A DNA stretch of 64,000 nt from Dyadobacter sp. NIV53 (GCF_019711195.1 NZ_CP081299.1:2666001-2730000), one strand, 5' to 3'; counted from the stretch's first letter, positions 1 through 9,649 are shown. Made by a program: numbers and translations. Notes: a model not told the origin generated them from the letters alone.

Positions 1-321
1 TTGTGAACTAATTTGCTTAATCCAGTTTGTATCATGTTCAACAGCAGTTACATGCTTTACCTGACTGGCATACCAGCGTGTTGAATTTCCTGAACCGTAC
101 TCAAATACTTCAAAATGAGGTTTCAGGCGAGGTTTCAAAAAGAATATAAAGGAATAAGTATACCATGGAAGCGGGTTCCCGTCAGCATCCACCGACTGTT
201 TAGAATTATAACTCCTAAACCAGCCATATTGCTTTAATGCACCTGTCATTACAAGTTGCAAACTGGCCCCTAATCCTACTGTATTCAGTACATCCCAAAC
301 TTTATTCTTTAAAGCAAGCAT
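1..321 (-). CDS. SAM-dependent methyltransferase-like protein (partial, N-terminal 107 aa)
   Basis: The reading frame is open from an ATG at 321 (minus strand) to the window edge, so the C-terminus is missing. Residues 74-81 read EYGSGNST, the glycine-rich motif I of a class I (Rossmann) SAM methyltransferase. Residues 94-97 (VEHD) fit the acidic motif that binds the SAM ribose. The N-terminal 70 residues are hydrophobic and basic in patches and resemble no domain I know. It is divergent to the FkbM methyltransferase at 534 and sits at the edge of the polysaccharide locus, so modification of a sugar or glycan is a reasonable inference. The substrate is unknown. Confidence 0.6.
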   Translation of the reverse strand, partial: MLALKNKVWDVLNTVGLGASLQLVMTGALKQYGWFRSYNSKQSVDADGNPLPWYTYSFIFFLKPRLKPHFEVFEYGSGNSTRWYASQVKHVTAVEHDTNWIKQISSQ

Positions 322-502
322 TATAAAAACTTAAAAATCCTGATTATATATTTTTTCTGGTCATTTTTTAAATAATCCCGATACAATATTAGCTTGTTTT
401 TAAATACAGAATCTACTCATATTGAAAAGAAAATAGTCATGATATTCATTTCTAACATTCTGAATACCTGTTGTACCAAAAGGTATGTTAAATTAAATGT
501 TA

Positions 503-510
503 TATTTTTG
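503..510 (+). promoter_or_regulatory. possible -7 element (TATTTTTG) for the FkbM gene
   Basis: TATTTTTG matches the Bacteroidota TAnnTTTG consensus and lies 24 bases before the ATG at 534. I did not find a convincing upstream TTTG at the right distance, so the call is weak. The 322-533 gap between the divergent genes is otherwise AT-rich with nothing else recognisable. Confidence 0.35.
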
Positions 511-533
511 CCACCATATAATCCGTCGTAATA

Positions 534-1415
534 ATGAAATTAAAGACCATAAAGACCATTCTCAATCATCCTTTAAATAAAGACAGAAAATTAAATGCGC
601 TGTTTACCTTCTTCAAACGAGGAATTATAATCCGGCTCCACAAGCATCCGATCGTATATCCATTCATTGAAGATACTTTTCTGGTTGTTGATAAAGGGAT
701 GTCGAGTGCTGAATTACAGATATATACAAGTTTGTATGATACCAATGAAATGCTTTTTATGATGCATTACCTGCGTCCGGAAGATACATTCGTAGATATT
801 GGAGCGAACATCGGTGTGTATTCAGTTTTGGCGTCGGGGGTTGCAGGCGCAAAGTCATTGGCTTTTGAACCAATTCCATCTACATTTTTCCGCCTGAAAA
901 GAAATATTCATTATAATAATTTACAACAGAAAGTGGAACTCTTCAATCTGGGGGTAGGTGACAAAGAAGAAACTCTCGTATTCTCGGACTCCCTGGATGC
1001 AATAAACCATGTCGTTACCGACGGAAAATATTCAGGTCCGGTAACAAATGTACCTGTTAGCACCCTGGACAAACTGATGTTAAACCAAACTCCGAATCTT
1101 TTAAAGATTGATGTGGAAGGTTTTGAGGCAAATGTGATCAATGGCGCCACAGAAACACTCCAGCGGCCAGAATTGAGAGTAATTATTATGGAAACCAACG
1201 GCCTATCCGATCAGTACGAATTTGGTCAGAATTACATCCATAACAAGTTATTGTCGCTTGGATTTACACCGAACAGCTATTCACCTCAGGACAGAAAAAT
1301 TGTCCCCATTGAATCTACCAATCCGGAAAACACAATTTATATCCGTGATATGGAATTTGTAAAAGAGCGGATCAAAACCGGCAAAAAAGTAAGGTTATTG
1401 AATCAGCTGTTATAA
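534..1415 (+). CDS. FkbM family methyltransferase
   Basis: This 293-aa protein has the FkbM-type methyltransferase fold. Motif I is at residues 88-97 (DIGANIGVYS), and the family hallmark KIDVEGFE is at 191-198. FkbM proteins transfer a methyl group from SAM to a hydroxyl, commonly on sugars or polyketides. The context (flippase, epimerase, glycosyltransferases) points to O-methylation of a surface glycan. There is no signal peptide, so it should act in the cytoplasm on a nucleotide sugar or lipid-linked glycan. The start at 534 gives a full-length domain. It is transcribed toward the flippase gene, which is on the other strand. The family is secure and the substrate is inferred only from the neighbours. 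Confidence 0.85.
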   Translation: MKLKTIKTILNHPLNKDRKLNALFTFFKRGIIIRLHKHPIVYPFIEDTFLVVDKGMSSAELQIYTSLYDTNEMLFMMHYLRPEDTFVDIGANIGVYSVLASGVAGAKSLAFEPIPSTFFRLKRNIHYNNLQQKVELFNLGVGDKEETLVFSDSLDAINHVVTDGKYSGPVTNVPVSTLDKLMLNQTPNLLKIDVEGFEANVINGATETLQRPELRVIIMETNGLSDQYEFGQNYIHNKLLSLGFTPNSYSPQDRKIVPIESTNPENTIYIRDMEFVKERIKTGKKVRLLNQLL

Positions 1416-1479
1416 GCGAACGAACTAAGCGGAAATCGAAAGCTTAAAACCGGAATTGATAAATTCAAACTGGTATAAC

Positions 1480-2979
1480 TTATTTCAAAAATCTGCTCCT
1501 GACACTTGTTACCAATCCGGTTATTTCTTCTGAAACATTCAATCTTACAATAGCCAAACCAAAGAACAAAATGATCAGGGTTGAACGAATCGAGATCATG
1601 CCCATGGCGCTGAAAATTGTACGCGTATAATGTGGTGAGACGAATGTTAAAGCATACAGGATGGACAAGATCAGGAAAACCTGTAAAGTCTGGTAGGTGA
1701 AGGGCATCACATCAAACTTTAACCATACGAAGGTCATTCTGGCAATTGAATAAAATAATGTCGTCAATGCCGTAGCAATAGCAGCTCCTACAAAACCATG
1801 CAACGGAATCAGCCATAAATTTAGTAGCACACTAATAGCAGCAGCACCTACAATGAATAAGGTTCCCCATTTGAAATACCTGGAATATAGAATGATCTCA
1901 CTATTAAGGCCTGTGGCGATATCGAAAACCTTTACCAAAGCAAGGAATAGAACCACATATTTACCTTCGCCATAGGTTTCACCTTTTGGAATTAAAAAGA
2001 AAATATCGTCAATACTGGCCCAGATCAATAAAAAAACAAGTCCTCCCGCTATCAATTGATTCAATGCAGACTTTTGATTCATCTTTTGAATCTGTTTCCG
2101 ATCATTGTTTAATAGTGCGGTAGTCAAAAGTGGTATGGATATTTGCGCAATGGCCTTCCTTGGTATTTCTATAACATTGGCAATGTAAGCTGCAATAATA
2201 AATATCCCGGTGCTTACCAGTCCCCGTTCTCCCGCAATCATAGACCTGTCAATAAACATGACCAGGCTGACTCCAATTCCTCCGAGTATAGTAAAACTGC
2301 CATACGCAAGCATTTGCCTGAACAGTGCACCGGTCAATAATGAAGCATCAGGTAACCGCCAATACCATTTCCCAAGCTTTTTTATATAGATAAACAAAAA
2401 AACAATGGCCAAACCATAAGATGCAACGATCAGATACAGCATCAGATCAAAACTTAACCAACCTAAGCCAAACATCAGAATAAGAAATACGTTGGCAAGT
2501 TTCAGATAAACTTCACGTATAAAATTAGGGATAGCTATCCGCGCATTATTCCTGCAGTAAGAATCGAGTATAGTTATATATATCCAGAAAACCGTCCAGG
2601 GAACGACAAGGAAATGATATTTTACAATCATCGGAGATTCTTCCGAGAAGTAACTTTTAATTTCAGGAGTAAAAACCAAATATAGAAGAGCAAAAAGAAG
2701 CGCACCAATAAATGGCAAAAAAAGTAGAAACGGCAAAATTCCCCGATGTTGCTGTTCATCGTCCCTGAAAAGTCCGAAAAACTTATCTGCAATAAAAGGC
2801 GTCCCCAAATGAGCAAATGCAGAAAAAAGAAGACTGTTTTCCAGCAGCAAACGGGAAAGGGCCAGTTGTTCCACCGAAAGGAATTTCGTAGAAACATACA
2901 TTTGATTTACTATGCCAATACCCACGCCAATATAGGAGCCCAACCCCGCTTTAAGACTCTGCCTTACAACTATTCCCAC
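1480..2979 (-). CDS. Wzx-like polysaccharide flippase (MATE/MVF superfamily)
   Basis: This 499-aa, very hydrophobic protein has about 12-14 predicted membrane segments spread along its length and charged short loops, the usual size and layout of O-antigen/teichoic-acid flippases. Such proteins move undecaprenyl-linked repeat units across the inner membrane. Wzx-type proteins are poorly conserved in sequence, so the call rests on topology, length and position. It lies 9 bp downstream of wecB on the same strand, and both probably share a transcript with the glycosyltransferase upstream. A lipid-linked oligosaccharide of this locus is the likely cargo. It could also be a polysaccharide-biosynthesis protein of the related PST family. 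Confidence 0.8.
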   Translation of the reverse strand: MGIVVRQSLKAGLGSYIGVGIGIVNQMYVSTKFLSVEQLALSRLLLENSLLFSAFAHLGTPFIADKFFGLFRDDEQQHRGILPFLLFLPFIGALLFALLYLVFTPEIKSYFSEESPMIVKYHFLVVPWTVFWIYITILDSYCRNNARIAIPNFIREVYLKLANVFLILMFGLGWLSFDLMLYLIVASYGLAIVFLFIYIKKLGKWYWRLPDASLLTGALFRQMLAYGSFTILGGIGVSLVMFIDRSMIAGERGLVSTGIFIIAAYIANVIEIPRKAIAQISIPLLTTALLNNDRKQIQKMNQKSALNQLIAGGLVFLLIWASIDDIFFLIPKGETYGEGKYVVLFLALVKVFDIATGLNSEIILYSRYFKWGTLFIVGAAAISVLLNLWLIPLHGFVGAAIATALTTLFYSIARMTFVWLKFDVMPFTYQTLQVFLILSILYALTFVSPHYTRTIFSAMGMISIRSTLIILFFGLAIVRLNVSEEITGLVTSVRSRFLK

Positions 2980-2988
2980 TATTGCTTC

Positions 2989-4089
2989 TTATTTAGCGTA
3001 TTTGTTTCTCAGGATTTCCACAATTCTCTCGGCAGCGTGGCCATCCCAAAGTGGAGGAATCTGCCCTTTCTTTGATTTCCCACCTAAAATTTCACTTACC
3101 AGTTCCTTCACCGATTCAGGATTCAGGTCACTTAGTAAATAATTGGTGCCCAGTTCCACAGTGACCGGCCGCTCAGTACTCGCGCGAAAAGTGATACAGG
3201 GCACCTTCAGATAAGTTGTTTCCTCCTGAATACCACCTGAATCTGTAATGATCAGCGCTGCGTTTTCCATAAGATATAAAAACTCCAGATAACCTTGCGG
3301 TTCCAGTAAGGTTACATTCGACAATGTTTTCAAGTCATCCAGAAGTCCAAAGGTTTCCATATTTTTAAGCGTACGGGGATGTACCGGAAACAATACATGT
3401 TTATGCTCCGATGTATCTTTCACAATAGCCAGAATATTTTTAAGGCCTTCTGCATCATCCACATTGCTTGGCCGGTGCATAGTTACCAAAACATATGACT
3501 TGCGATCAAGATTAAGTTCTTTCAGTAATTCAAGCTGCGAAGCTTTTGAGCGGTAGTAAACCAAAGAATCGATCATCACATTACCTACAAAATGCACTTT
3601 TTCGTCCGGAATACTTTCTCGTTTTAGATTGGCCATTCCGGCCTGTTCTGTTACAAACAAATGATCTGAAATACAGTCTGTCATGATCCGGTTAATTTCC
3701 TCCGGCATCCCGCGGTCATTACTTCTTAATCCTGCCTCGACATGCACAACAGGAACATGCTCTTTTACAGCTACCATGGCACAAGCAATCGTTGAGTTTA
3801 CATCGCCAACAACCAGCACAATATCAGGTTTTTCGGCCAGCATAACCTGCTCAAATTCCACCATGATTTTGGCAGTTTGCTGTGTATGTGACCCTCCTCC
3901 TACTCCCAAAAAATAATCCGGCTTTGGCAATTCCAGCTGATTAAAAAATACATCCGACATTTTTGCATCGTAATGCTGGCCTGTATGTACTATTTTGGAT
4001 TCAATGTCAGAAAATTTCGAAAAAGCCCTGTGTAACGGAGCCACTTTCATGAAATTTGGACGAGCGCCAACAATACTTAAAACTTTCAT
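2989..4089 (-). CDS. wecB: UDP-N-acetylglucosamine 2-epimerase, non-hydrolysing
   Basis: This enzyme interconverts UDP-GlcNAc and UDP-ManNAc in the cytoplasm and supplies ManNAc-type residues to surface polysaccharide. The N-terminus MKVLSIVGARPNFMK and the later DSGGIQEE segment are classic WecB/MnaA motifs, and the 366-aa length is normal for the family. An in-frame ATG four codons upstream (4101) would add only MIIK. The ATG at 4089 matches the family N-terminus and was chosen. It lies between the glycosyltransferase and the flippase on the same strand with short gaps, so co-transcription is likely. With the UDP-sugar dehydrogenase at 6503-7771 it could feed a uronic-acid amino sugar into the glycan. 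Confidence 0.92.
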   Translation of the reverse strand: MKVLSIVGARPNFMKVAPLHRAFSKFSDIESKIVHTGQHYDAKMSDVFFNQLELPKPDYFLGVGGGSHTQQTAKIMVEFEQVMLAEKPDIVLVVGDVNSTIACAMVAVKEHVPVVHVEAGLRSNDRGMPEEINRIMTDCISDHLFVTEQAGMANLKRESIPDEKVHFVGNVMIDSLVYYRSKASQLELLKELNLDRKSYVLVTMHRPSNVDDAEGLKNILAIVKDTSEHKHVLFPVHPRTLKNMETFGLLDDLKTLSNVTLLEPQGYLEFLYLMENAALIITDSGGIQEETTYLKVPCITFRASTERPVTVELGTNYLLSDLNPESVKELVSEILGGKSKKGQIPPLWDGHAAERIVEILRNKYAK

Positions 4090-4122
4090 TTTTATTATCA
4101 ATATTTTTAGAAACCAACCTCA

Positions 4123-5330
4123 TTACTTTATAACATACTGAAATGCAGCATTATACTCCCGAAGTACGGTATGTATATTAACTTCATTTTTAACAATGTT
4201 TAATGAATTTTCGCCAAATGATTTTATTCTTTCAGAGTTATTCAATAAATTTTCAACTGCATGATTCATACTTTCCTGATCTCCATTTTTGAAATAATAC
4301 CCATTATAACCTTCCCGTACCAGTCGTTTTTCAGTTCCGTCGGCTACTGAGCAAATTACCGGTTTGGCAAAACACATGGCATCGTTAATAGACAATCCAC
4401 CCATTCCGCCCAAAACATAAACCGTTGATGCATGAAGGTATCTGCCTAATGTAAGCGAATCGTATACGCCCCCAACAAATTTGATCCGGTTGGAAACGCC
4501 TGAATCCAAGGCTATTTTTTTCAAATTTTCTTCTTCCGGCCCAAAGCCCACAACGACCAGTTCAACATCCGGGAACAATTTTTCGAGATCTTTAACACAC
4601 TGGATCAGCATATCAACGCGCTTCCATTTTACCAGCCGGCCCACATGGATCAGCCGTTGCGGATTAGGCGGCAAAATATCCGGTTGTTGTAAAACCCTAT
4701 CATACGTTGCCAGTAATTCGTCTGTATCGGGCGAATTGGCTGCTATAAAAATCTTTTCCTGTGGCACTCCGTAACTTCCGGTAATATTTCGCGCTTCATC
4801 AAAATAGTTGATATGTGCATCAGCAAGAGGCAGATACAACCGGCGTAAACAAGTAATAATGAAGAAATAAAGATAACCTTTCCAATTCTTGTTATCGGCG
4901 CCAAGATCTTCTGTAATGTTTTGCCCCGAATAATAATATTCCTTGCTTTTGCCCCAATAGGAAATATTAAATGGAATATCACGGCAGATTATTTTGGCTC
5001 CGGTTTTTCTTAATCTGGAATAAAAAAAGGATTTAATACCAATTGCAAAAAATACGGCCATGCTGACATGACAATAATATCCGGCTTAATTTCATTAAGA
5101 GCAGGAATGAGGTCCTGGAAAAAAGATTTCCCATACCAGGTTGTGTATTCAGGAAGCTCTACCAGTTTGAACTGCATGGAAGAATGATCTTCTTTTACAC
5201 CTGCACCCACAGCTTTGCTTTTTTGACTGGGTTTGATCAGAACAAGATCGGTTCCTAGCTCGGAAACCATTTTATTCAGGATCAATGTAAAATAATGCGG
5301 CAACCCCGCCATGACAAAACAAACACGCAT
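4123..5330 (-). pseudogene. GT4-type glycosyltransferase interrupted by a -1 frameshift
   Basis: Two overlapping frames encode the two halves of one glycosyltransferase of about 402 aa. The upstream part (start 5330, MRVCFVMAGLPHYF) gives the N-terminal Rossmann domain and ends at 5010. The downstream part (to 4123) carries the donor-binding domain with HVGRLVKWKR and VGFGPEEENL. The break lies in an A run at 5047-5052 (T run on the coding strand). One extra T restores the continuous sequence SAWPYFFAIGIKSFF. The restored length is normal for GT-B enzymes that build polysaccharide repeat units. It is upstream of wecB on the same strand. This may be a sequencing error, a true pseudogene or a phase-variable gene. 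The DNA alone cannot decide. Confidence 0.8.
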
Positions 5331-5444
5331 GCGTCAGAAAATAGGAAGATATTTCTGCAAAAGTACACATTCAAAAGTAATTTTAAGGTCGGCTACAATC
5401 TTTGCCCTATCTTCGCCAATAAAATTAATGCATAATTGTATTTC

Positions 5445-6251
5445 ATGTACTGGCTGCGCTATTTGCTAAAAGAACCATTTCAGGCGTTACGTACCCCGCG
5501 TGACAGAGAATTTATTAAGCTCCTTTTAAAATACGGTGATTCCATAAGGCATGACCGTAAGCACGTTGGTTTTGGAAAATATCATTTGGAAGTGCCTGAT
5601 GTAATGTCTTTTTTATGGCAATACAAGGAAATATTTGTTGATGAATTCTACTTTTTCAAAACATCTAATTCTAAACCGGTTATTCTGGATTGCGGCAGCA
5701 ATATTGGAATGAGTATCCTATATTTCAAGGAGTTATATCCTGATGCTAAAATCATGGCGTTCGAGGCAGAACCCGCAATTATAGAACTGCTTCGTTCGAA
5801 TCTGATACGGAATAACATCACCGATATTGACCTGATCCCGAAAGCAGTATGGAAAGATGAAGAAGGAATCTGGTTTGGAAGTGAGTCGGCAGATTCATCT
5901 TCTATTTATTCAAAAGCTAAAAAAAGAAAAATCGATTCCGTCAGGCTTAAAGATTATCTGGAAAAAGAAGAGCAGATTGACTTTTTAAAAATAGACATTG
6001 AAGGAGCAGAAACAGAAGTGCTGGACGATTGCAGAAATTCCCTTTCAAACGTCAAAAACCTGTTTGTCGAATTCCATTCTTATATCGGAAATACCCAGGG
6101 TTTAGCAGACATTATCAGGATTTTTGAAGAGAATAATTTCCGGTATTTCATTGATACAAATCAGCATCGCCTTCGTCCATTCGTAAATCATCAATACAGA
6201 GGAAACGATGTAATGGATTTGCAGCTGAATATCTTCGGGTGGAGGGAGTGA
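5445..6251 (+). CDS. FkbM family methyltransferase
   Basis: This 268-aa methyltransferase has motif I DCGSNIGMSILYF near residue 82, the FEAEPA loop and the FkbM signature FLKIDIEGAE near residue 181. I chose the ATG at 5445 (MYWLRYLLKEP). A TTG at 5436 is in frame but adds only three residues. It is the second FkbM protein in the locus and is clearly different in sequence from the one at 534, so the two probably methylate different positions. No signal peptide is visible. It is transcribed toward the dehydrogenase gene, with a palindrome-rich gap between them. Confidence 0.85.
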   Translation: MYWLRYLLKEPFQALRTPRDREFIKLLLKYGDSIRHDRKHVGFGKYHLEVPDVMSFLWQYKEIFVDEFYFFKTSNSKPVILDCGSNIGMSILYFKELYPDAKIMAFEAEPAIIELLRSNLIRNNITDIDLIPKAVWKDEEGIWFGSESADSSSIYSKAKKRKIDSVRLKDYLEKEEQIDFLKIDIEGAETEVLDDCRNSLSNVKNLFVEFHSYIGNTQGLADIIRIFEENNFRYFIDTNQHRLRPFVNHQYRGNDVMDLQLNIFGWRE

Positions 6252-6261
6252 CGCCAGAAAA

Positions 6262-6494
6262 AAGGTTTCACGCAGAGTAGCCCAATAAAAGAGTTATGTT
6301 TCGATAAAAATAACTTTGTGGCAAATTTGCCTTGGCAGGAACCAAAACTACCGCGAAGACTCGAAGACACAAAGAAGAAATTAGGGAACCTTTGTGTCTC
6401 CGTAACTTAGTTGTAAAACAGAAGACATATAATGTTAAGAGAGGTTAAGCGCAGAGAATATAGAGCAAACTTAGCGTTCTCTGCATGAAACCTT
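6262..6494. repeat. long nested imperfect palindrome between convergent genes
   Basis: The 251-bp gap between two convergent genes is almost filled by nested inverted repeats. The outer arms are 6262-6277 (AAGGTTTCACGCAGAG) and 6479-6494, whose complement matches at 15 of 16 positions. An inner pair is AGACACAAAG at 6365-6374 and its exact complement at 6390-6399. Text such as CGAAGACACAAAG is typical of dispersed intergenic repeats in Bacteroidota. It may fold in RNA and act as a bidirectional terminator, but there is no clear T tract. Confidence 0.6.
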
Positions 6495-6502
6495 CCTTTC
6501 TC

Positions 6503-7771
6503 CTACAACCGCGAATCAACAGAATCCTTCGGCAGCGTAGATTTCAGATCGTAAATAACTGATTTTTCATACGTAAAATCGGAAATTGTCAATTCCTGAA
6601 ATGACTGATGCGCAACTGCAAGCACCACAGCCTCATATTTCCCCGCCGGATTGTCAATCAATGAAATACCATATTCTTCATCAACTTGATCTGGTGATGC
6701 CCATGGATCATATACATCCACCTGCATGCCAAAATCCGTCAGTTCTTTGTAAACATCTACAACACGCGTATTCCTGATATCAGGACAATTTTCTTTAAAT
6801 GTTATACCCAAGATCAGAACCCTGCTTCCTTCTATTTTATGTCCTTTTTTGATTAGCAATTTGACTAACTTATTAGCAACAAAAATGCCCATTGTATCAT
6901 TTACACGCCGACCAGAAAGTATTACCTGAGGATAATAACCCAGTGATTCTGCTTTGTAAGCCAGATAATACGGATCTACTCCAATACAATGGCCGCCAAC
7001 AAGACCCGGTTTATATTTAAGGAAATTCCATTTCGTACCCGCAGCTTCCAGGACTTCCGTTGTATCAATCCCCATTCTGTCAAAGATCAGGGCAAGTTCA
7101 TTTACAAAAGATATGTTGACATCGCGCTGTGCATTTTCAATTGCTTTGGATGCTTCGGCTACTTTGATCGATGTTGCCAGATGTGTTCCGGCTTCAATGA
7201 TGGAAGCGTATAAATTATTGACCAGAATGGCTACTTCTGGTGTGGAACCGGAAGTTACTTTTTTGATTTTGGTTAATGTATTGATCTTATCACCCGGATT
7301 GATTCGCTCCGGAGAATAGCCGCAAAAGAAATCAACATTGTACTGTAATCCGCTCGCTTTTTCCAGAACAGGGACACAATCTTCCTCCGTACAACCCGGA
7401 TAAACAGTAGATTCATAAATCACTACATCACCCTTTTTCAAAACACTGCCGATCGTTTGGCTTGCCTTTAAAAGCGGGCCTAAATCCGGTTTTTTGTAAT
7501 TATCAATCGGCGTGGGAACAGTTACAATATAAGTATTATAAGCAGCCAAAGATTGAATATCGCTTGAAAATACGAGGTCTTGAACACGCTGCAAATCCTG
7601 CTCTGAAATTTCCTGGGTACGGTCATATCCCGTTTTTAACTCCTGGATACGCTCTGTACTAATATCGAAACCCAATACCGAATATTTCCGGCTAAACTCT
7701 ACTGCCAACGGCAATCCAACATAACCAAGACCAATAATTGCAATTTTCCTTGCGTCCACTTCTGACAACAT
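6503..7771 (-). CDS. tviB: UDP-N-acetyl-hexosamine 6-dehydrogenase (TviB/WbpO type)
   Basis: This enzyme oxidises C6 of a UDP-N-acetylhexosamine to a uronic acid using two NAD+. Residues 14-19 (GLGYVG) form the NAD site, 153-156 read SPER, and the catalytic Cys is C262 in GGHCIGVDPYYL. That last motif, followed by SGRRVND, fits the TviB/WbpO group better than WecC or Ugd. The 422-aa length is normal. Its product, a UDP-HexNAc uronate, would be a donor for an acidic surface polysaccharide and fits with WecB and the flippase nearby. It is transcribed alone on this strand. The exact epimer used (GlcNAc, GalNAc or ManNAc) is not readable from the sequence. Confidence 0.87.
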   Translation of the reverse strand: MLSEVDARKIAIIGLGYVGLPLAVEFSRKYSVLGFDISTERIQELKTGYDRTQEISEQDLQRVQDLVFSSDIQSLAAYNTYIVTVPTPIDNYKKPDLGPLLKASQTIGSVLKKGDVVIYESTVYPGCTEEDCVPVLEKASGLQYNVDFFCGYSPERINPGDKINTLTKIKKVTSGSTPEVAILVNNLYASIIEAGTHLATSIKVAEASKAIENAQRDVNISFVNELALIFDRMGIDTTEVLEAAGTKWNFLKYKPGLVGGHCIGVDPYYLAYKAESLGYYPQVILSGRRVNDTMGIFVANKLVKLLIKKGHKIEGSRVLILGITFKENCPDIRNTRVVDVYKELTDFGMQVDVYDPWASPDQVDEEYGISLIDNPAGKYEAVVLAVAHQSFQELTISDFTYEKSVIYDLKSTLPKDSVDSRL

Positions 7772-7935
7772 TACTGTAAATTTTATAAGAGGACATAAAA
7801 CTATACATATTAATCCTGATCAGAAAATTTTGACAGGATCGCACAAAAGAAACTAAGAATTGATTTTGTTGACAGATTTAAAAGCACGCTTCATAAGTTC
7901 TAAATATTGGAACTTTAATTATCTTTACTTCTAAT

Positions 7936-8232
7936 ATGAGAATATTTTCCAGAAATACACTCCAAGAGTTTTGGACAACACATAGCGATTCAAAAACAGG
8001 TCTTTTGAGTTGGTATGATAAAATGAGCAAATCAGAAAATACTCCACAAGAAATAATTGCCGACTTTAAAGGTGCTGATTATGTTGGTAATGAAAGAATA
8101 GTATTTAATATTGCCCGCAATAAATACAGGCTAATTGTTTCCTTCAATTATGAATTTAATGTCTGCTGGGTCAAATTTGTAGGAACACACAAAGAATATG
8201 ACAAAGTAGATGCAAAAACTATAAAATTTTAG
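7936..8232 (+). CDS. higB: HigB-type toxin (mRNA interferase)
   Basis: This 98-aa basic protein starts MRIFSRNTLQEFW and contains DFKGADYVGNERIVFNI and CWVKFVGTHKEYDKVDA. Both are recognisable features of the HigB_toxin/RelE-like family that cleaves mRNA at the ribosome. The HigA-like antitoxin starts 14 bp downstream, giving the toxin-first order that is characteristic of HigBA. A near-consensus -7 box TATCTTTA lies about 15 bases before the ATG. The pair sits between sugar-modifying genes of the polysaccharide locus and probably arrived separately from them. Confidence 0.85.
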   Translation: MRIFSRNTLQEFWTTHSDSKTGLLSWYDKMSKSENTPQEIIADFKGADYVGNERIVFNIARNKYRLIVSFNYEFNVCWVKFVGTHKEYDKVDAKTIKF

Positions 8233-8246
8233 CCATACTTTATACA

Positions 8247-8606
8247 ATGAAAACTTTCGAAATTAGACCCATAAAGACTGAAACTGAATACAAGGCAGCT
8301 TTGCAGGAACTCGAAAAAATCTGGAGTGCAAAACGCGATACACCAGAAGGTGATATTTTCGAATTACTCGCGTTAGTTATTGATGACTATGAATCAAAGC
8401 AATTTCCGATGCCTGCACTTGATCCGATAGAGGCTATCAAATATCAAATGGAGGAAAGAGGTTTGCATCAAAAAGACCTTCTGCCTTATTTTGGCTCAAA
8501 AAGCCGTGTGTCAGAAATCCTGAACAGAAAAAAACCACTTACTTTAAAGATGATTAAAACTTTATTTAAGGATTTCGGTATTCCCGCTGAAACTTTATTA
8601 TCTTAA
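8247..8606 (+). CDS. higA: HigA-type antitoxin, helix-turn-helix
   Basis: This 119-aa protein has an acidic N-terminal half and a C-terminal XRE-like helix-turn-helix at about residues 67-110 (EERGLHQKDLLPYFGSKSRV, then EILNRKKPLT). It is preceded by the HigB toxin with a 14-bp gap, so the two should be translated from one transcript. By family, HigA neutralises HigB and represses the operon by binding its promoter. The order of the domains and the ending FGIPAETLL are typical of Bacteroidota HigA. A clear operator palindrome was not identified in the AT-rich upstream gap. Confidence 0.85.
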   Translation: MKTFEIRPIKTETEYKAALQELEKIWSAKRDTPEGDIFELLALVIDDYESKQFPMPALDPIEAIKYQMEERGLHQKDLLPYFGSKSRVSEILNRKKPLTLKMIKTLFKDFGIPAETLLS

Positions 8607-8737
8607 AAAATTTAAGCACGAAGTTAAGGAATATCATATGGCTTAAAAAAGTCTAATGTCACAAATTGTGATCTTAGACCAAACAATATTCATGCAAATT
8701 TGAGATCCTTTCCACTGTTCAATTCGCAACTAAAACC

Positions 8738-9649
8738 TTACTTCCCCGCATAAGGATTAACCGGGAAAACATGAATTTGAAATCCATCCTTTTTCATCGC
8801 TTCAATAACCTGTTCAGATGGCGTCCTTTTGAAAATGACCGCGCAAAGAACCTGCGACGGCATAAGCGACAATCGTGTCAGGAAATTATGCAGTGCCAGT
8901 TTGCTTTTTATCTTTTTAAATGCTGATGAAGAATCATCTGCTTTTTCGTGACCGGCCGCCGCATTATAATAATTATTGTTAATTCCTTTAAAAGCGACCA
9001 TTGGTAATCCGATTCCGTTTGCCAGCTTATCAATTTCCCTCTCCGATAATTTAAAAACGTAATTACCAACTTCTTCAAAAGAATAGCGGTTCTTCCAGTA
9101 TTTCTGTAATAATGTCGTGTCCCGTCGATCCAGAATATTCCTTAAAGCCAATAATAAAGGCATTTTTGAGATCGGATCATGTGGTTCAACGAGTACAACG
9201 CCTTCTTTTGCCACTCTTAGCATTTCATATACAGCCATATATGGACGTGGAAAATGATGATAGGCTTCTTTGCAAAATATATAGTCAAAGCTATTATCGG
9301 CAAAGGTTAGGTTTTCAGCATTTTCCACTGAATATTTTTCAAAAAGTCCGTGTCGCTGTGAAAGAGGTAAAAAAGTATCAGAAATATCTGTTGCTGTTAC
9401 ATCCAAACCTTTTTCGTAGAAAAAATTAGCGTCAAAACCATAACCATCACCCACTGTCAGCCAGCTTTTTTTCTCAGTAACCAACGGATTTACCATTGCC
9501 AGTAACCGGCTGTGTATCCAGTTGTTGATCGTTTTATTTTCAGCATCATATTTCCAATCAGCAATTGCTTTTTCCTGCGCCTCTCTGGTTGCATACTGTA
9601 CTTCGTACCAGCCTGAATGGGCTTCGTGACTTTGTTTTTCCGTAGACAT
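8738..9649 (-). CDS. class I SAM-dependent methyltransferase
   Basis: This 303-aa protein has a Methyltransf_11-like domain: a glycine motif TVGDGYGFDANFFY near residue 65, acidic motif II (VTATDISD), and the FADNSFDYIFCKEAYHHF segment near residue 117, typical of small-molecule methyltransferases. It has no signal peptide. It is divergent to the GT4 gene at 9812, inside the polysaccharide locus, so a role in modifying a sugar or lipid precursor is plausible. The C-terminal 100 residues are family-specific and contain no motif I know. The substrate is unknown. Confidence 0.8.
   Translation of the reverse strand: MSTEKQSHEAHSGWYEVQYATREAQEKAIADWKYDAENKTINNWIHSRLLAMVNPLVTEKKSWLTVGDGYGFDANFFYEKGLDVTATDISDTFLPLSQRHGLFEKYSVENAENLTFADNSFDYIFCKEAYHHFPRPYMAVYEMLRVAKEGVVLVEPHDPISKMPLLLALRNILDRRDTTLLQKYWKNRYSFEEVGNYVFKLSEREIDKLANGIGLPMVAFKGINNNYYNAAAGHEKADDSSSAFKKIKSKLALHNFLTRLSLMPSQVLCAVIFKRTPSEQVIEAMKKDGFQIHVFPVNPYAGK

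Noticed and set aside
5047..5052. programmed frameshifting in the GT4 gene
   Set aside because: A run of six with no stimulatory structure seen, and six similar events elsewhere, make a common technical or mutational cause more likely.
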